Shown here one piece after another: positions 18,666 to 28,000 of a stretch of DNA of 64,000 nt; position 1 is the stretch's first letter, and every line of letters starts with the position of its first letter. The notes under the pieces were generated by a model, which did no database searches, was not told the origin of the DNA, and saw nothing but the letters and a program-made list of their open reading frames with translations. This DNA comes from Acidovorax sp. sif1233 (GTDB lineage: Bacteria > Pseudomonadota > Gammaproteobacteria > Burkholderiales > Burkholderiaceae_C). Where the stretch lies: assembly GCF_019218755.1 (NCBI RefSeq), contig NZ_JAHUWZ010000002.1, forward strand, positions 806,001 through 870,000, written 5' to 3'. The position numbers were made by a program, and so were the translations under genes.

Positions 18666-18728
18666 TTTGATATGTTTTTGATAGCTGCCCGCGCTTTCTG
18701 GATAAGCGCTGGCGGCCAAAAATGCACT
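18666..18728 (+). repeat. Dispersed palindromic repeat, copy B
   Basis: TTTTTGATAGCTGCCCGCGCTTTCTGGATAAGCGCT in two overlapping halves: the left arm GCGCTT and right arm AAGCGC enclose a 7-nt loop, followed by GGCGGCCAAAAATGCACTA. It sits between gabD and the convergent yeeE-like gene, and its last bases overlap that gene's stop codon (18727-18729). In the same strand sense and frame as the dnaE2 copy it reads LIAARAFWISAGGQ, compared with LIAVSACLSSARGQ there. Confidence 0.75.
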
Positions 18729-19953
18729 AATTCGCCCCCCATCCCTGGCGCCACGGGGCGGCCTTCGCGCGCAGGCCCGCCCACACCGCGAAGAACACCG
18801 CCGCCCCAAATACCCAGCCTGACAGCGCTCCGGCCATGCCGCCCGACAGCAGCGTGCCCATGGTGCAGCCCAGCCCCGTCATCGCGCCCCAGCCCAGCAA
18901 CACGCCGCCCGACAGCCCCCGCGCGGCATCGCGCCAGGTGGGCCAGCGGGGGACCAGCTGGCGGCTGGCCAGCGCCGCGACAAAGGACCCCGCCACCAGC
19001 CCTGCCAGCAGCAAGGCATTGGGCGTGAGCCAGGTGGCTTGCGGCAAGGTGGCGCAGCCCGCGAAGCCGTCGAGCCCGTCGAGCCGCTCGGGAATCCACC
19101 CCTGCCCTTGCGCCCACTGGCGCGCCGCGCTGCCCAGCGTGGCCGTCACGCCCAGGGGCCGCATGCGCACGATGGCAAACGTGCCGATCAGCCCCACGGC
19201 CAGGCCCCCAACCCAGTAGTGCCAGCGCCCGGTCCACAGGTTGCGCCACACGGTGCCCAGGCCGGGCACGGGCTTCATCACCCCGGGTGCATCGCCCGCC
19301 GCGCCCTCCTGCGCAAAGCCACGCCACAGCCAGGCGCCCACCAGCGCCAGAGCGCCCCATTGCACCAGCAGCGCGCCCCCATACCCCAGGTGCGCGGGCA
19401 GCCACACCACGGGCGCATCGGCCACGCTCCAGCTGTACAGCGCATTCCAGGTCCTGAAGCCCGCGATGAAACCCAGCGCGGAGCCCAGCAGCGCGAAGGG
19501 CGACACCGCCGAGCCCTCGGCGAGCCGGTACCAGTGCGCGCTGATGCAGGAGCCCGAGACCACCATCCCCGCGCCAAACGAAAGCCCCGCCGCCACCAGC
19601 ACCCAGCTCACCGGGCCGATGTGCATGTCCGGCGGCAGCTTGCCCGGCTGCGGCACGGGCAGCCAGCCGCCCAGCACCACGGTATGGCCCAACACACCCA
19701 CGGCCAGCGCCAGCACGATGGCCAGCAGCCCGCGCGGGTTGCGGTCTTCGAACCAGTCGCGCGCGTGGCAGTAAAAACAAAAGCGCGAACGCTGCAGCAC
19801 GACGCCAAGCACCGCGCCACAGGCCAGCGCAAACACCAGCGTGCGCCCGCCCGCCTGGCCCTGCAGCCACGGGACGGCCGCCAGCAGGGCGGCCAGCAGC
19901 GCCAGCGCGATATAGGAGGAAGTGGCTGGAACAGTGCGCAATGGAAGGCTCAT
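18727..19953 (-). CDS. YeeE/YedE family sulfur transporter (TsuA-like)
   Basis: A 408-aa membrane protein with about 9-12 hydrophobic helices. It has the conserved cysteine-containing repeats of the YeeE/TsuA thiosulfate channel family: RFCFYCHARDWFEDRN, VVSGSCISAHWYR, FAGCATLP and TGLGCTMGTLLSGG. I start at MSLPLRTVPATSSY (ATG at 19953); the longer frame reads back into a terminator. By family knowledge it imports thiosulfate or carries sulfane sulfur. The neighbouring exported rhodanese supports a sulfur role, although a terminator separates them. Confidence 0.87.
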   Translation of the reverse strand: MSLPLRTVPATSSYIALALLAALLAAVPWLQGQAGGRTLVFALACGAVLGVVLQRSRFCFYCHARDWFEDRNPRGLLAIVLALAVGVLGHTVVLGGWLPVPQPGKLPPDMHIGPVSWVLVAAGLSFGAGMVVSGSCISAHWYRLAEGSAVSPFALLGSALGFIAGFRTWNALYSWSVADAPVVWLPAHLGYGGALLVQWGALALVGAWLWRGFAQEGAAGDAPGVMKPVPGLGTVWRNLWTGRWHYWVGGLAVGLIGTFAIVRMRPLGVTATLGSAARQWAQGQGWIPERLDGLDGFAGCATLPQATWLTPNALLLAGLVAGSFVAALASRQLVPRWPTWRDAARGLSGGVLLGWGAMTGLGCTMGTLLSGGMAGALSGWVFGAAVFFAVWAGLRAKAAPWRQGWGAN

Positions 19954-20003
19954 GGGTCGTCGATGGTTCGCTGTGTGGCCCGCGCGGCCATCGCGGGCAC
20001 CGA

Positions 20004-20029
20004 GAAAAAAAGCCCGCACGAAGCGGGCT
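20004..20029 (-). terminator. Rho-independent terminator after the rhodanese gene
   Basis: On the minus strand the hairpin AGCCCGC-TTCGT-GCGGGCT is followed by a run of seven T. It lies about 100 bp past the rhodanese stop and 50 bp before the YeeE start, so the two genes are probably separate transcripts or are joined only by read-through. Confidence 0.8.
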
Positions 20030-20127
20030 GTAAAGGAGACCCCTACCAAAAAATCGTGGCCTTTCGCCGTCTCCCGATCGCCGCTTCATTCACCCCCTCA
20101 ATCGCGGGCGTGGCACGGCCCGCGGGC

Positions 20128-21093
20128 TCATTTGGCCGCCCAGACGGTGCCCGCCGGATTCGTGATGGGAACGCCCACCGAGTTGCCATATTCCGTCCAG
20201 GAGCCGTCGTAGTTCTTCACGCTGTAGCCGAGGATCCTGGACAGCGCGAACCAGGTGTGGCTGGAGCGCTCGCCGATGCGGCAGTAGGTGATGATGGGCC
20301 GGCTGCCGTCCACGCCCGCGCTGGCATAGAGCTTCCTGAGCTCGTCGGCGGACTTGAAGGTACCGTCCTCCCTCACCGCCTGCCCCCATGGCACGTTGGC
20401 CGCGCCTGGAATGTGGCCCGCGCGGATGCTGAGCTCCGGCACACCGGCAGGCGCGAAGATCTTGCCGGTGTATTCATCCGCCGAGCGGATATCCACCAGC
20501 TTCGCATTGCTCTTGCCCTCGGCGGCGGCCAGCGCGTCCGCCAGGCGTGCGCGCAGCTGGGTATTGACCTGGCCCACCCTGTAGCTGCTGGCGGCGAACT
20601 CGGGCACGCGGTTGTTCAGGGGCAGGTTCTCGGCCTCCCACTTCTTGCGCCCGCCGTCGAGCAGCTTGACGTTCTTCACGCCGTAGATGTCGAACACCCA
20701 GGCCCCCCAGGCCGCAAACCAGTTGTTGGTGTCGCCATACAGCACCACCGTGGTCTCGGGCGACACGCCAGCCCTGGACAGCAGCGCCTCGAAGCCTTCC
20801 TTGCCCACGATGTCGCGCCGCACGCGGTCGTTGAGGTCCTGATGCCACGAGAAATTGACCGCCCCAGGCACATGGCCCCGCTCGTACAGGCCCGGGTTCA
20901 CGCTCACCTCGACGATGCGCACCTGCTGGTTGTCGAGGTTCTGCGCGAGCCATTCGGTGGTCACCAGGGGGCCAGCGGGAATGGGAGTGGCGGCCCACAG
21001 CGCTTTGCAAAAGAGCACCGTGCTTCCTGCCACGCAGGCGCGAAGCCAGGCACGCCAGCCTGGTGGCATTGAGGGATTGCGTTGCATTGTCAT
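20128..21093 (-). CDS. Exported thiosulfate sulfurtransferase (two-domain rhodanese)
   Basis: A 321-aa protein with a signal-like N-terminus (hydrophobic stretch ~residues 14-35, ending WAATP) and two rhodanese domains. The C-terminal domain has the active loop CRIGERS with catalytic Cys; the N-terminal domain has VVLYGDTNN in the equivalent position and is inactive, as usual. AAAGGA lies about 7 nt before the ATG. It would move sulfane sulfur from thiosulfate to an acceptor in the periplasm. It neighbours a YeeE-type transporter. Confidence 0.9.
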   Translation of the reverse strand: MTMQRNPSMPPGWRAWLRACVAGSTVLFCKALWAATPIPAGPLVTTEWLAQNLDNQQVRIVEVSVNPGLYERGHVPGAVNFSWHQDLNDRVRRDIVGKEGFEALLSRAGVSPETTVVLYGDTNNWFAAWGAWVFDIYGVKNVKLLDGGRKKWEAENLPLNNRVPEFAASSYRVGQVNTQLRARLADALAAAEGKSNAKLVDIRSADEYTGKIFAPAGVPELSIRAGHIPGAANVPWGQAVREDGTFKSADELRKLYASAGVDGSRPIITYCRIGERSSHTWFALSRILGYSVKNYDGSWTEYGNSVGVPITNPAGTVWAAK

Positions 21094-21243
21094 TCGCGTC
21101 CTTTCGGTGAAGAGCCTGCGCCGCGCTGCAGGTGAAAGGAATTTAGAGCCCGCAGTGCATCAGACCAACCAACAAGATCGGCTATGCATATGCGTTTTGC
21201 GCGTTTGCACCAGGCGCCCGTCGGGGACCGGGCGGATGCTGCC

Positions 21244-21249
21244 TATAAT
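21244..21249 (+). promoter_or_regulatory. -10 box (TATAAT) of the tRNA-Gly gene
   Basis: A perfect TATAAT ending 10 nt before the first tRNA base, so the primary transcript needs almost no 5' trimming. No good -35 box is visible at 16-18 nt upstream. Confidence 0.65.
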
Positions 21250-21259
21250 TGCAGGCTTC

Positions 21260-21333
21260 GCGGGTGTAGTTCAATGGTAGAACGGCAGCTTCCCAAGCTT
21301 CATACGAGGGTTCGATTCCCTTCACCCGCTCCA
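21260..21333 (+). tRNA. tRNA-Gly (anticodon CCC)
   Basis: A 74-nt cloverleaf with encoded CCA. The acceptor stem GCGGGTG pairs with CACCCGC, the D stem is GTTC/GAAC, the T stem-loop is AGGGTTCGATTCCCT, and the anticodon loop TTCCCAA gives CCC, reading GGG codons. The anticodon stem GCAGC/GCTTC has one C-U mismatch at positions 28:42. It is followed closely by a strong terminator. Confidence 0.95.
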
Positions 21334-21341
21334 GATTCTGA

Positions 21342-21376
21342 AACCTGCCCTGCATTGCTGCATGGCAGGTTTTTTT
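21342..21376 (+). terminator. Rho-independent terminator of the tRNA-Gly gene
   Basis: AACCTGCC and GGCAGGTT pair around an inner TGCA-TTGC-TGCA hairpin, followed by seven T. It starts 8 nt after the tRNA CCA. Confidence 0.9.
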
Positions 21377-21434
21377 ATTTGCGTCACCCGCAAGCCCTGC
21401 TGTACCTTGGCGGCGTCTCTTTAAAACCCAGCCC

Positions 21435-22358
21435 TCAGGGCAGGCCCAGCCGCTGCCCGCTCTCGAACACCCGCCGCGCACCCGACAGCGGGTCCACGAA
21501 CTCCAGCGAGCGCGCCAGAAGCTGCAGCGGCCGTGAATAGTCGCCCTCGGGCGGATCGTTCACGACCGGGTAGAACGGGTCGTTGCGCAGCGGCAGCCCC
21601 AGGGCCGCCATGTGCACCCGCAGCTGGTGGCGCTTGCCCGTGACCGGCGACAGGCGGTAGCGCGCCCACCCGCTCGCGCCTGCCACGTCCAGCACCTCGA
21701 TGCGCGTGTGGCTGTTGGGCTCGCCAGGGACTTCCTGCATGCGAAAGAACTGCGGGCTTTCCTCCAGCCGGCTGATGTGCTCCCGCGGAAAGGCGATATC
21801 CGCGCGCCAGGGGGCGATCGCGTCGTAGTGCTTGGTGATCTGGCGGTCGCGGAACAGCGCCTGGTAGGCCCCGCGCGTGCGCTGGTGCACCGACAGCAGC
21901 ACCAGGCCCGCGGTGTCCCGGTCGATGCGGTGCAGGGGCGAAAGCTCCGGCAGGCCCAGCTGGCGCTTGAGCCGCACGAGCAGCGTGTTGTGAAGGTAGC
22001 GGCCGGACGGTGTCACGGGCATGAAATGCGGCTTGTCGGCCACTACCAGGTGCTCGTCCTGGTAAAGCACCGTTTCCGTGAAGGGCAGCGCGGGCTCCGC
22101 GGGCAGGCTGCGGTAGTAGTACAGCCTGAGGCCGCCTTCAAACGGGCGAGCGGGCGCCACGGGGTCGCCGCGCTCATCCACCACATCGCCCGCCTGCATG
22201 CGCCGCAGCCACTCCTCACGGGCCACCGCCGGGAGCCGCCGCGCCAGGAAGTCGAGCATGCTGCCCTGCCCCTGGCTGGGCAGCACCACGCAGCTGGGCC
22301 CCACGCCATCGCGCACGGCAGGGGCATGGGTATGGCGGGGGTTGTGCATGGTGGGCAC
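21435..22358 (-). CDS. RluA-family pseudouridine synthase
   Basis: A 307-aa RNA modification enzyme. The catalytic motif HRIDRDTAGLVLLSV holds the essential Asp, and the upstream strand LVVADKPHFMPVTPSG and the GKRHQLRVHMAALGLPL segment are family hallmarks. There is no S4 domain hallmark at the N-terminus. The start could be the ATG at 22358 or the one three codons later. The RNA target (rRNA or tRNA position) cannot be assigned from sequence. It converges on the tRNA-Gly gene. Confidence 0.9.
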   Translation of the reverse strand: MPTMHNPRHTHAPAVRDGVGPSCVVLPSQGQGSMLDFLARRLPAVAREEWLRRMQAGDVVDERGDPVAPARPFEGGLRLYYYRSLPAEPALPFTETVLYQDEHLVVADKPHFMPVTPSGRYLHNTLLVRLKRQLGLPELSPLHRIDRDTAGLVLLSVHQRTRGAYQALFRDRQITKHYDAIAPWRADIAFPREHISRLEESPQFFRMQEVPGEPNSHTRIEVLDVAGASGWARYRLSPVTGKRHQLRVHMAALGLPLRNDPFYPVVNDPPEGDYSRPLQLLARSLEFVDPLSGARRVFESGQRLGLP

Positions 22359-22550
22359 ATTTTATGAACCCTCTCCTTCGATGCCGCACAACCCGTCTGC
22401 ACCCGAGAAGGCAGCCCCCTTGACCTTGCGCGGACCCGCCGGGGCCCACGGGCATGCGGGGTTCTTGCCCCTGTAGGACAAGGGCGGCAGTTGCGCCCGT
22501 GCTGCTGCGATACGCGCCGATGCGGGCTAGCATGAACGCCAAAAGGCCCC

Positions 22551-24989
22551 GTGGACGCGCACACCGCTCCCCCTGGGCCGGATGCGCTTACCGCTGAAAA
22601 CACGCCCAACAGTCCCACTCCACACCCACGCTGCCCGCCGACTGACTTCATGCCATCCACACCTGCCGCGCCTTCCACCGACATGCCTAGCCCCGCCGTG
22701 GCCCAGGCCCGCCAGCGGCCTGCACCCGGCATCGGGAGGCGCCTTGTGGTGTGGACCTTGTGGGCCGTCGGGCTGGTGGCGATGGTGCTGGTGCTGCTGG
22801 GGGTCCTGCTCGCCTGGATCGACTGGAACCGCGCGAAGCCCTGGGTCAATGAAAAAGTGAGCGAAGCCACGGGCCGGCATTTTGCGATCGAAGGTGACTT
22901 GTCCGCGCAATGGCGCTGGCCCCAGCCCCTGGAAGAAGGGTGGCAGCGCTGGGTGCCGGGCGTCACGGTGAAGGCCGAACGCCTGGTCATGGACAACCCC
23001 TCCGGATTCACGCCCCCCTTCCAGCGTGCCAATGGCAAAGCGGTTTCAAAAGGCGCAGCCGGCCCGGCCGAGACGGCCGGCAAGACCGACGGCAGCCCAG
23101 CCACCATGGCCCGCATCGGCAGCGCGACCGCCACCGTGCGCCTGCTGCCCCTGCTGGGGCGGCATCTTTCCATCGACACCGTGGCGCTCACCGGCCCCCA
23201 GGTGGCGCTGGCCCGCACGGCCAGCGGTGCGAGCAACTGGACCTTCGAGCGCAAGGACGGGCCCAGGAGCGGATGGAGCTTCGACGTGGACCGGCTGGTG
23301 GTCCACCAGGGCGTCCTGGCCTATGCCGACGGCATGAAGGACCTGGACCTGCAGGCCCGCATTGACACCACCGAGCCGGTGCTCCCCGGCGGGCCGGCGG
23401 CCACGCCATCCGGCACCTCCGCCGCCGCATCGACCCCGGCGCAGCCCGCGCTGGCGCGGACATCCTCATCCGCGAGCGCCGCTGCCTCCGGGGCCGATGC
23501 GGCGGCGGGGCCGGTGCCCTATGGCCTGCGCTTCGAACTGCAGGGCCGGTATGCCAAGGCCCAGGTCAGGGGTCAGGGGCGAGCGGGCCAGGTCATCAGC
23601 CTGCGCAACAAGGTGGTGAACTACCCCCTTCAGATCGACGCCAGCGCCGGCAGCGTGTCGCTGTCGGCGCAAGGAATTCTGGCCAACCCTGGCGCATTGT
23701 CCGGCCTGGACTTCCAGGTCCGGCTCAAGGGCGGCAGCATGGCCGACCTGTACGACCTGACCGGGCTGGTGCTGCCCAACACCCCGCCCTTCGAGACCAC
23801 CGGCCGGCTGACCGGGAGCCTGGAGCCCGAACGGGCGGTCTGGGAATACAACGGCTTCCGAGGCAAGGTGGGCCAGAGCGATCTTCAGGGGTCGCTCAAG
23901 TACACGTCGGGCAAGCCGCGCCCACGGCTCACCGGGACGATGGCGTCCAACCAGTTGCGCCTGGCGGACCTGGGGCCGACCATCGGGACCACCAAGTCCG
24001 ACAACACGCACCGTGGCCGCGACCAGCGTGGCAAGGTGCTGCCGGACTCCAAGTTCGCGGCCGAGCGCTGGAATGCCATGGACATGGACATCGTGTTCAA
24101 GGGCCGCCACATCATCCGCCCCGAGAGCCTGCCGCTGGAAGACCTGAGCGTGCGGGCCGTGATGGAAAACGCGCAGCTCAAGCTCGCGCCCCTCACGTTT
24201 GGCGTGGCGCAGGGCAAGATCGAATCGCAGGTGAGCATCGACGGGCGCGCCGCGCCCTTGAAGGCGCAGATACGCGGCACCGTGCAGGGCTTGCAGCTTT
24301 CGGCGCTGTTCCCCAAGGTACAGCTCATGCAGAAGAGTTTTGGCCACATGGACGGCGCCATCGCACTGGAGAGCCGCGGCAACAGCCTGGCCGGACTGCT
24401 GGGCCAGGGCACGGGCGAGATGCGCCTGTACGTGCGGGACGGCACGCTGAGCAAGCAGATGCTGGACCTGGCCGCGCTGAACGTGGGCAGCATCATCGTG
24501 GGCAAGCTCTTTGGTGAAAACAAGGAAGTGCACCTGCGCTGCGCGGTGGCCGATTTCACGGTGGTGGACGGCCTGGCGACCACGCGCGTGGTGAAGATGA
24601 GCACCGAAGACGCGATCGTCGAGGCCACCGGCACCATCGACCTGGGCACCGAGGAGATGAACCTGCGCATCAAGCCCGAGTCGCTGCAATGGAAGTTCTT
24701 CTCGCTGCGCTCGCCCTTGTACGTGAAAGGCACGTTCGGCGACCCGAAGGTCGGCGTGGAAGCCGGCCCGCTGCTGCTGCGCGCGGGCGCGGCGGTGGTG
24801 GCAGCGGCCGTGGCTCCCGCCGCGTTGGCGCTGGTGCCCATCACCGTGCCCGCGGCCGACGACGACACGCATTGCAAGCCCCTGCTGGATCTCGCCAGGG
24901 AACCCGTCCGGCCAGGCGCCCAGGGGGCCGCGGGCACCGCCTCGCAACCTGCGCGGCAGGCCGCCAGCAAAGCATCGCCCGCGCGCTGA
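22551..24989 (+). CDS. AsmA-family protein
   Basis: An 812-aa envelope protein. It has a Pro-rich cytoplasmic N-terminus, one transmembrane helix (~residues 66-90, VVWTLWAVGLVAMVLVLLG), then a long periplasmic beta-rich region. It ends in the AsmA C-terminal domain (LAGLLGQGTGEMRLYVRDGT ... KSFGHMDGAIALESRG upstream of it). A low-complexity Ala/Ser/Pro stretch (residues ~280-325) interrupts the first half. The GTG at 22551 is preceded by AAAAGG at 5 nt; ATGs at 22650 and 22683 are alternatives without a good RBS. AsmA-like proteins are bridge-like and linked to outer-membrane lipid transport and assembly. Confidence 0.85.
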   Translation: MDAHTAPPGPDALTAENTPNSPTPHPRCPPTDFMPSTPAAPSTDMPSPAVAQARQRPAPGIGRRLVVWTLWAVGLVAMVLVLLGVLLAWIDWNRAKPWVNEKVSEATGRHFAIEGDLSAQWRWPQPLEEGWQRWVPGVTVKAERLVMDNPSGFTPPFQRANGKAVSKGAAGPAETAGKTDGSPATMARIGSATATVRLLPLLGRHLSIDTVALTGPQVALARTASGASNWTFERKDGPRSGWSFDVDRLVVHQGVLAYADGMKDLDLQARIDTTEPVLPGGPAATPSGTSAAASTPAQPALARTSSSASAAASGADAAAGPVPYGLRFELQGRYAKAQVRGQGRAGQVISLRNKVVNYPLQIDASAGSVSLSAQGILANPGALSGLDFQVRLKGGSMADLYDLTGLVLPNTPPFETTGRLTGSLEPERAVWEYNGFRGKVGQSDLQGSLKYTSGKPRPRLTGTMASNQLRLADLGPTIGTTKSDNTHRGRDQRGKVLPDSKFAAERWNAMDMDIVFKGRHIIRPESLPLEDLSVRAVMENAQLKLAPLTFGVAQGKIESQVSIDGRAAPLKAQIRGTVQGLQLSALFPKVQLMQKSFGHMDGAIALESRGNSLAGLLGQGTGEMRLYVRDGTLSKQMLDLAALNVGSIIVGKLFGENKEVHLRCAVADFTVVDGLATTRVVKMSTEDAIVEATGTIDLGTEEMNLRIKPESLQWKFFSLRSPLYVKGTFGDPKVGVEAGPLLLRAGAAVVAAAVAPAALALVPITVPAADDDTHCKPLLDLAREPVRPGAQGAAGTASQPARQAASKASPAR

Positions 24990-25042
24990 CCTGACCGGAC
25001 GGCGCCCGGTCAATTGCGGGTCAGGGGGGCCACCCTCCTTCA

Positions 25043-28000
25043 TCAATGGAAATCGCGGCTCCCCTGCAGCGCATGGGCCATGCGGCCGAGCAGCGGGGTC
25101 AGGTCCTTGAAACGCTGGGCCACCAGGTGGCGCACCACCGTGGGTGCCGGCGCCTGCGGGGACGATGGCGGAATGGAACCCGGGGCGGGCGCGCCGTCGC
25201 CTTCCGGCACGCTGCACTGCCACATGCCTTCCACCGCCAGCAACTGCGAGCGCAGCAGCGCGTTGCGCCAGGTGTCCACCAGCGCGGGCCACACGATCAC
25301 ATTCACGGGGCCGGTCTCGTCTTCGAGCGTGACGAACATCGTGCCCTTGGCCGTGCCGGGGCGCTGGCGCACGGTGACGATGCCGCAGGCGCGCACCTTG
25401 CGGCCATGGGGTACGGCATTCAATTGCAGCGCGCTCAGCAGGCGCCAGCGGTCCAGGCGCGGGCGCAGCAGGGCCAGCGGGTGGCGGCGCAGCGTGAGGC
25501 CGGTGGCGGCGTAGTCGAACAGGATTTCCTCCCCTTCGGGCGCGGCTGGCAAGGCAAGCGGCGCTTCGTGCACGGGCACATCGCGCAGCAACGCGGGGGC
25601 GGGGTGCTGCGCGGCAGCGTCCCACATCTGCTGGCGCCGGTGGCCCGAAAGGCTGGCCAGGGCATCGGCAGCGGCCAGGGCCTGCAGGTCCTGCGGGCTC
25701 AGGCGGGCCCGCAGGGCCAGGTCTTCGGTATTGGCAAAGGCAGGGCCCGTGACGCGGACTTGCACCAGGCGTTTGGCAGCCTCTTCCTGCAGGCTGCCCA
25801 CCAGCCGCAGGCCGAGGCGCACAGCAGGCTGCGGTAGCAGTGGCGCGGGCAGCCCCTTGGCAGGCCGCAAGTATTCGGCCGGACCTTCCAGCGTGCAATC
25901 GTGGTGGCTGAGGGTCACGTCGACGGGCAGCACGCGCACGCCGTGGCGGCGCGCGTCCTGCACCAGTTGTGAGGCGGTGTAGAAACCCATGGGCAGCGAG
26001 TTGAGCAGCGCGGCCAGAAAACACGCGGGCTCGTGGCATTTGAGCCAGCTGCTGGCATAGGCCAGCAAGGCAAAGCTGTGGGCGTGGCTTTCGGGAAAGC
26101 CGTATTCGCCGAAGCCCAGCATCTGCTGGAAGATGCGGTCGGCGAATTCGGCGGCATAACCACGGGCGACCATGCCGTCTTTCAACGGCTTTTCAAACCG
26201 GTGCACGCCCCCCTTGCGCTTCCAGGCCGCCATTGAGCGGCGCAGGTCATCGGCTTGGCCCGGCGTGAAACCGGCGGCATCGATGGAGATCTGCATCACC
26301 TGTTCCTGGAAGATGGGCACACCCAGCGTGCGTTCGAGCGCGTTGCGCAGCTCCGGGTACTCCAACGGAAAAGGCTCCGTGCTGCCCGCACTGCGCATCT
26401 GCCGCTCGACCTCTCGCGCCTTCAGGTACGGATGCACCATGCCACCCTGGATGGGCCCGGGCCGCACGATGGCCACCTCCACCACCAGGTCGTAGAACTT
26501 GCGCGGCCGCAGGCGCGGCAGCATGCTCATCTGCGCGCGGCTCTCGATCTGGAACACGCCCACGGTGTCGGCGGCGCAGATCATGTCGTAGGTGGCAGGG
26601 TCTTCGCGGGGGATGCCCTTGAGATCCCAGCGCTCACCGCGCAAGGCATCGCGCAAATCCAGGCAGCGGCGCAAGGCACTGAGCATGCCCAGGGCCAGCA
26701 CATCGACCTTGAGCAAGCCCATGGTGTCCAGGTCGTCCTTGTCCCACTGGATGACGGAACGATCCTCCATGCTCGCCGGCTCCACCGGCACCAGGCGCGT
26801 GAGCTTGCCCTGCGTGAGCACGAAACCGCCCACATGCTGGCTCAGGTGGCGCGGAAAGCCTTTCAGGTCCGCCGCCAGTTCCAGCCACAGCTGGGCCGTG
26901 TGCCGGTGCAGCGGTGCGCCCAGGCTTTCCGCCAGTTCCTGCAGCCGGTCGGTGGCGAACTGTTCGTCAAACCAGTGGTGGTCCTTGGCAAAGGCATCGA
27001 CCAAGGCCGGCGCCACACCCAGGGCCTTGCCCACATCGCGCAGGGCACTGCGCGTGCGGTAGGTGGTGACCACCGCAGCGATGGCGGCGCGCTCGCGGCC
27101 GTATTTTTCGTAGATGTACTGGATGACCTCCTCGCGCCGGTCGTGCTCGAAGTCCACGTCGATGTCGGGCGGCTCCTTGCGCTCCTTGCTGATGAAGCGC
27201 TCGAACAGCAGGTTGGTGTTCTCGGGCGGGACGGCCGTGATGCCCAGCATGTAGCAGACCACCGAATTCGCAGCCGAGCCACGGCCCTGGCACAGGATGT
27301 TCTGGCTGCGTGCGTAGCGCACGATGTCATGCACCGTGAGGAAGTACATCTCGTACTGGCAGTGCGCGATCAGATCCAGCTCCTTGCGGATCTGCACCCA
27401 CACCTTCTCTGGCGCGCCTTGCGGGTATTCGCCCTGCACGCCCACATCCACCAGCCAGGCCAGGGCCTGCGCGGGCGTCATGCCGGCGGGCACGGTCTCC
27501 AGCGGGTACTGGTACTTGATTTCATCCAGGCGGAAAGTGCAGCGCCCCGCCACCGTGAGCGTGGCGTCCAGCAACTCGGGCGGGTAGATGCCCGCCAGCC
27601 GCACGCGCCGGCGCAGGTGGCGCTCGGCATTGGGCTGCAGCGCAAAACCACATTCGCCCACGCTGCAGCCCAGGCGCACGGCGGTGATCACGTCCTGCAG
27701 CGGCTTGCGCGAACGGGCGTGCATGTGCACATCGCCCGCTGCCACCAGTGGCAAGCCCAGCGCCGCGCCCGCACGCTGCAGCGTGGCCAGCCACAGGCTG
27801 TCGTCCGGGGCCAGGTGCAACTCGACCGCCAGCCAGAGGTGGCCGTCAAAATATGAGTCAAATTGGCCTCTGGCGCTTGACAGACAAGCGCTGACAGCTA
27901 TCAAATCAGAAGCATCAAAGCCATGCCGGCAGGGGGACAGCAACAATTCGCACCCCTTCAAAGCCGCCCATGGGCTGGCCGCGCCCACGTGGTACTGCCC

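Noticed and set aside
17126..20089. Very long open frames opposite real genes, e.g. minus 17126-20089 (987 codons) and plus 59796-63320 (1174 codons)
   Set aside because: They are antisense shadows of gabD/yeeE and the 5-oxoprolinase. Their translations are low-complexity Ala/Gly/Arg/His-rich and match no family; long shadow frames are normal at this GC content.
22359..22550. TTGACC and TTGCGC hexamers as -35 boxes for the AsmA-family gene
   Set aside because: Neither has a -10 box at a usable distance.
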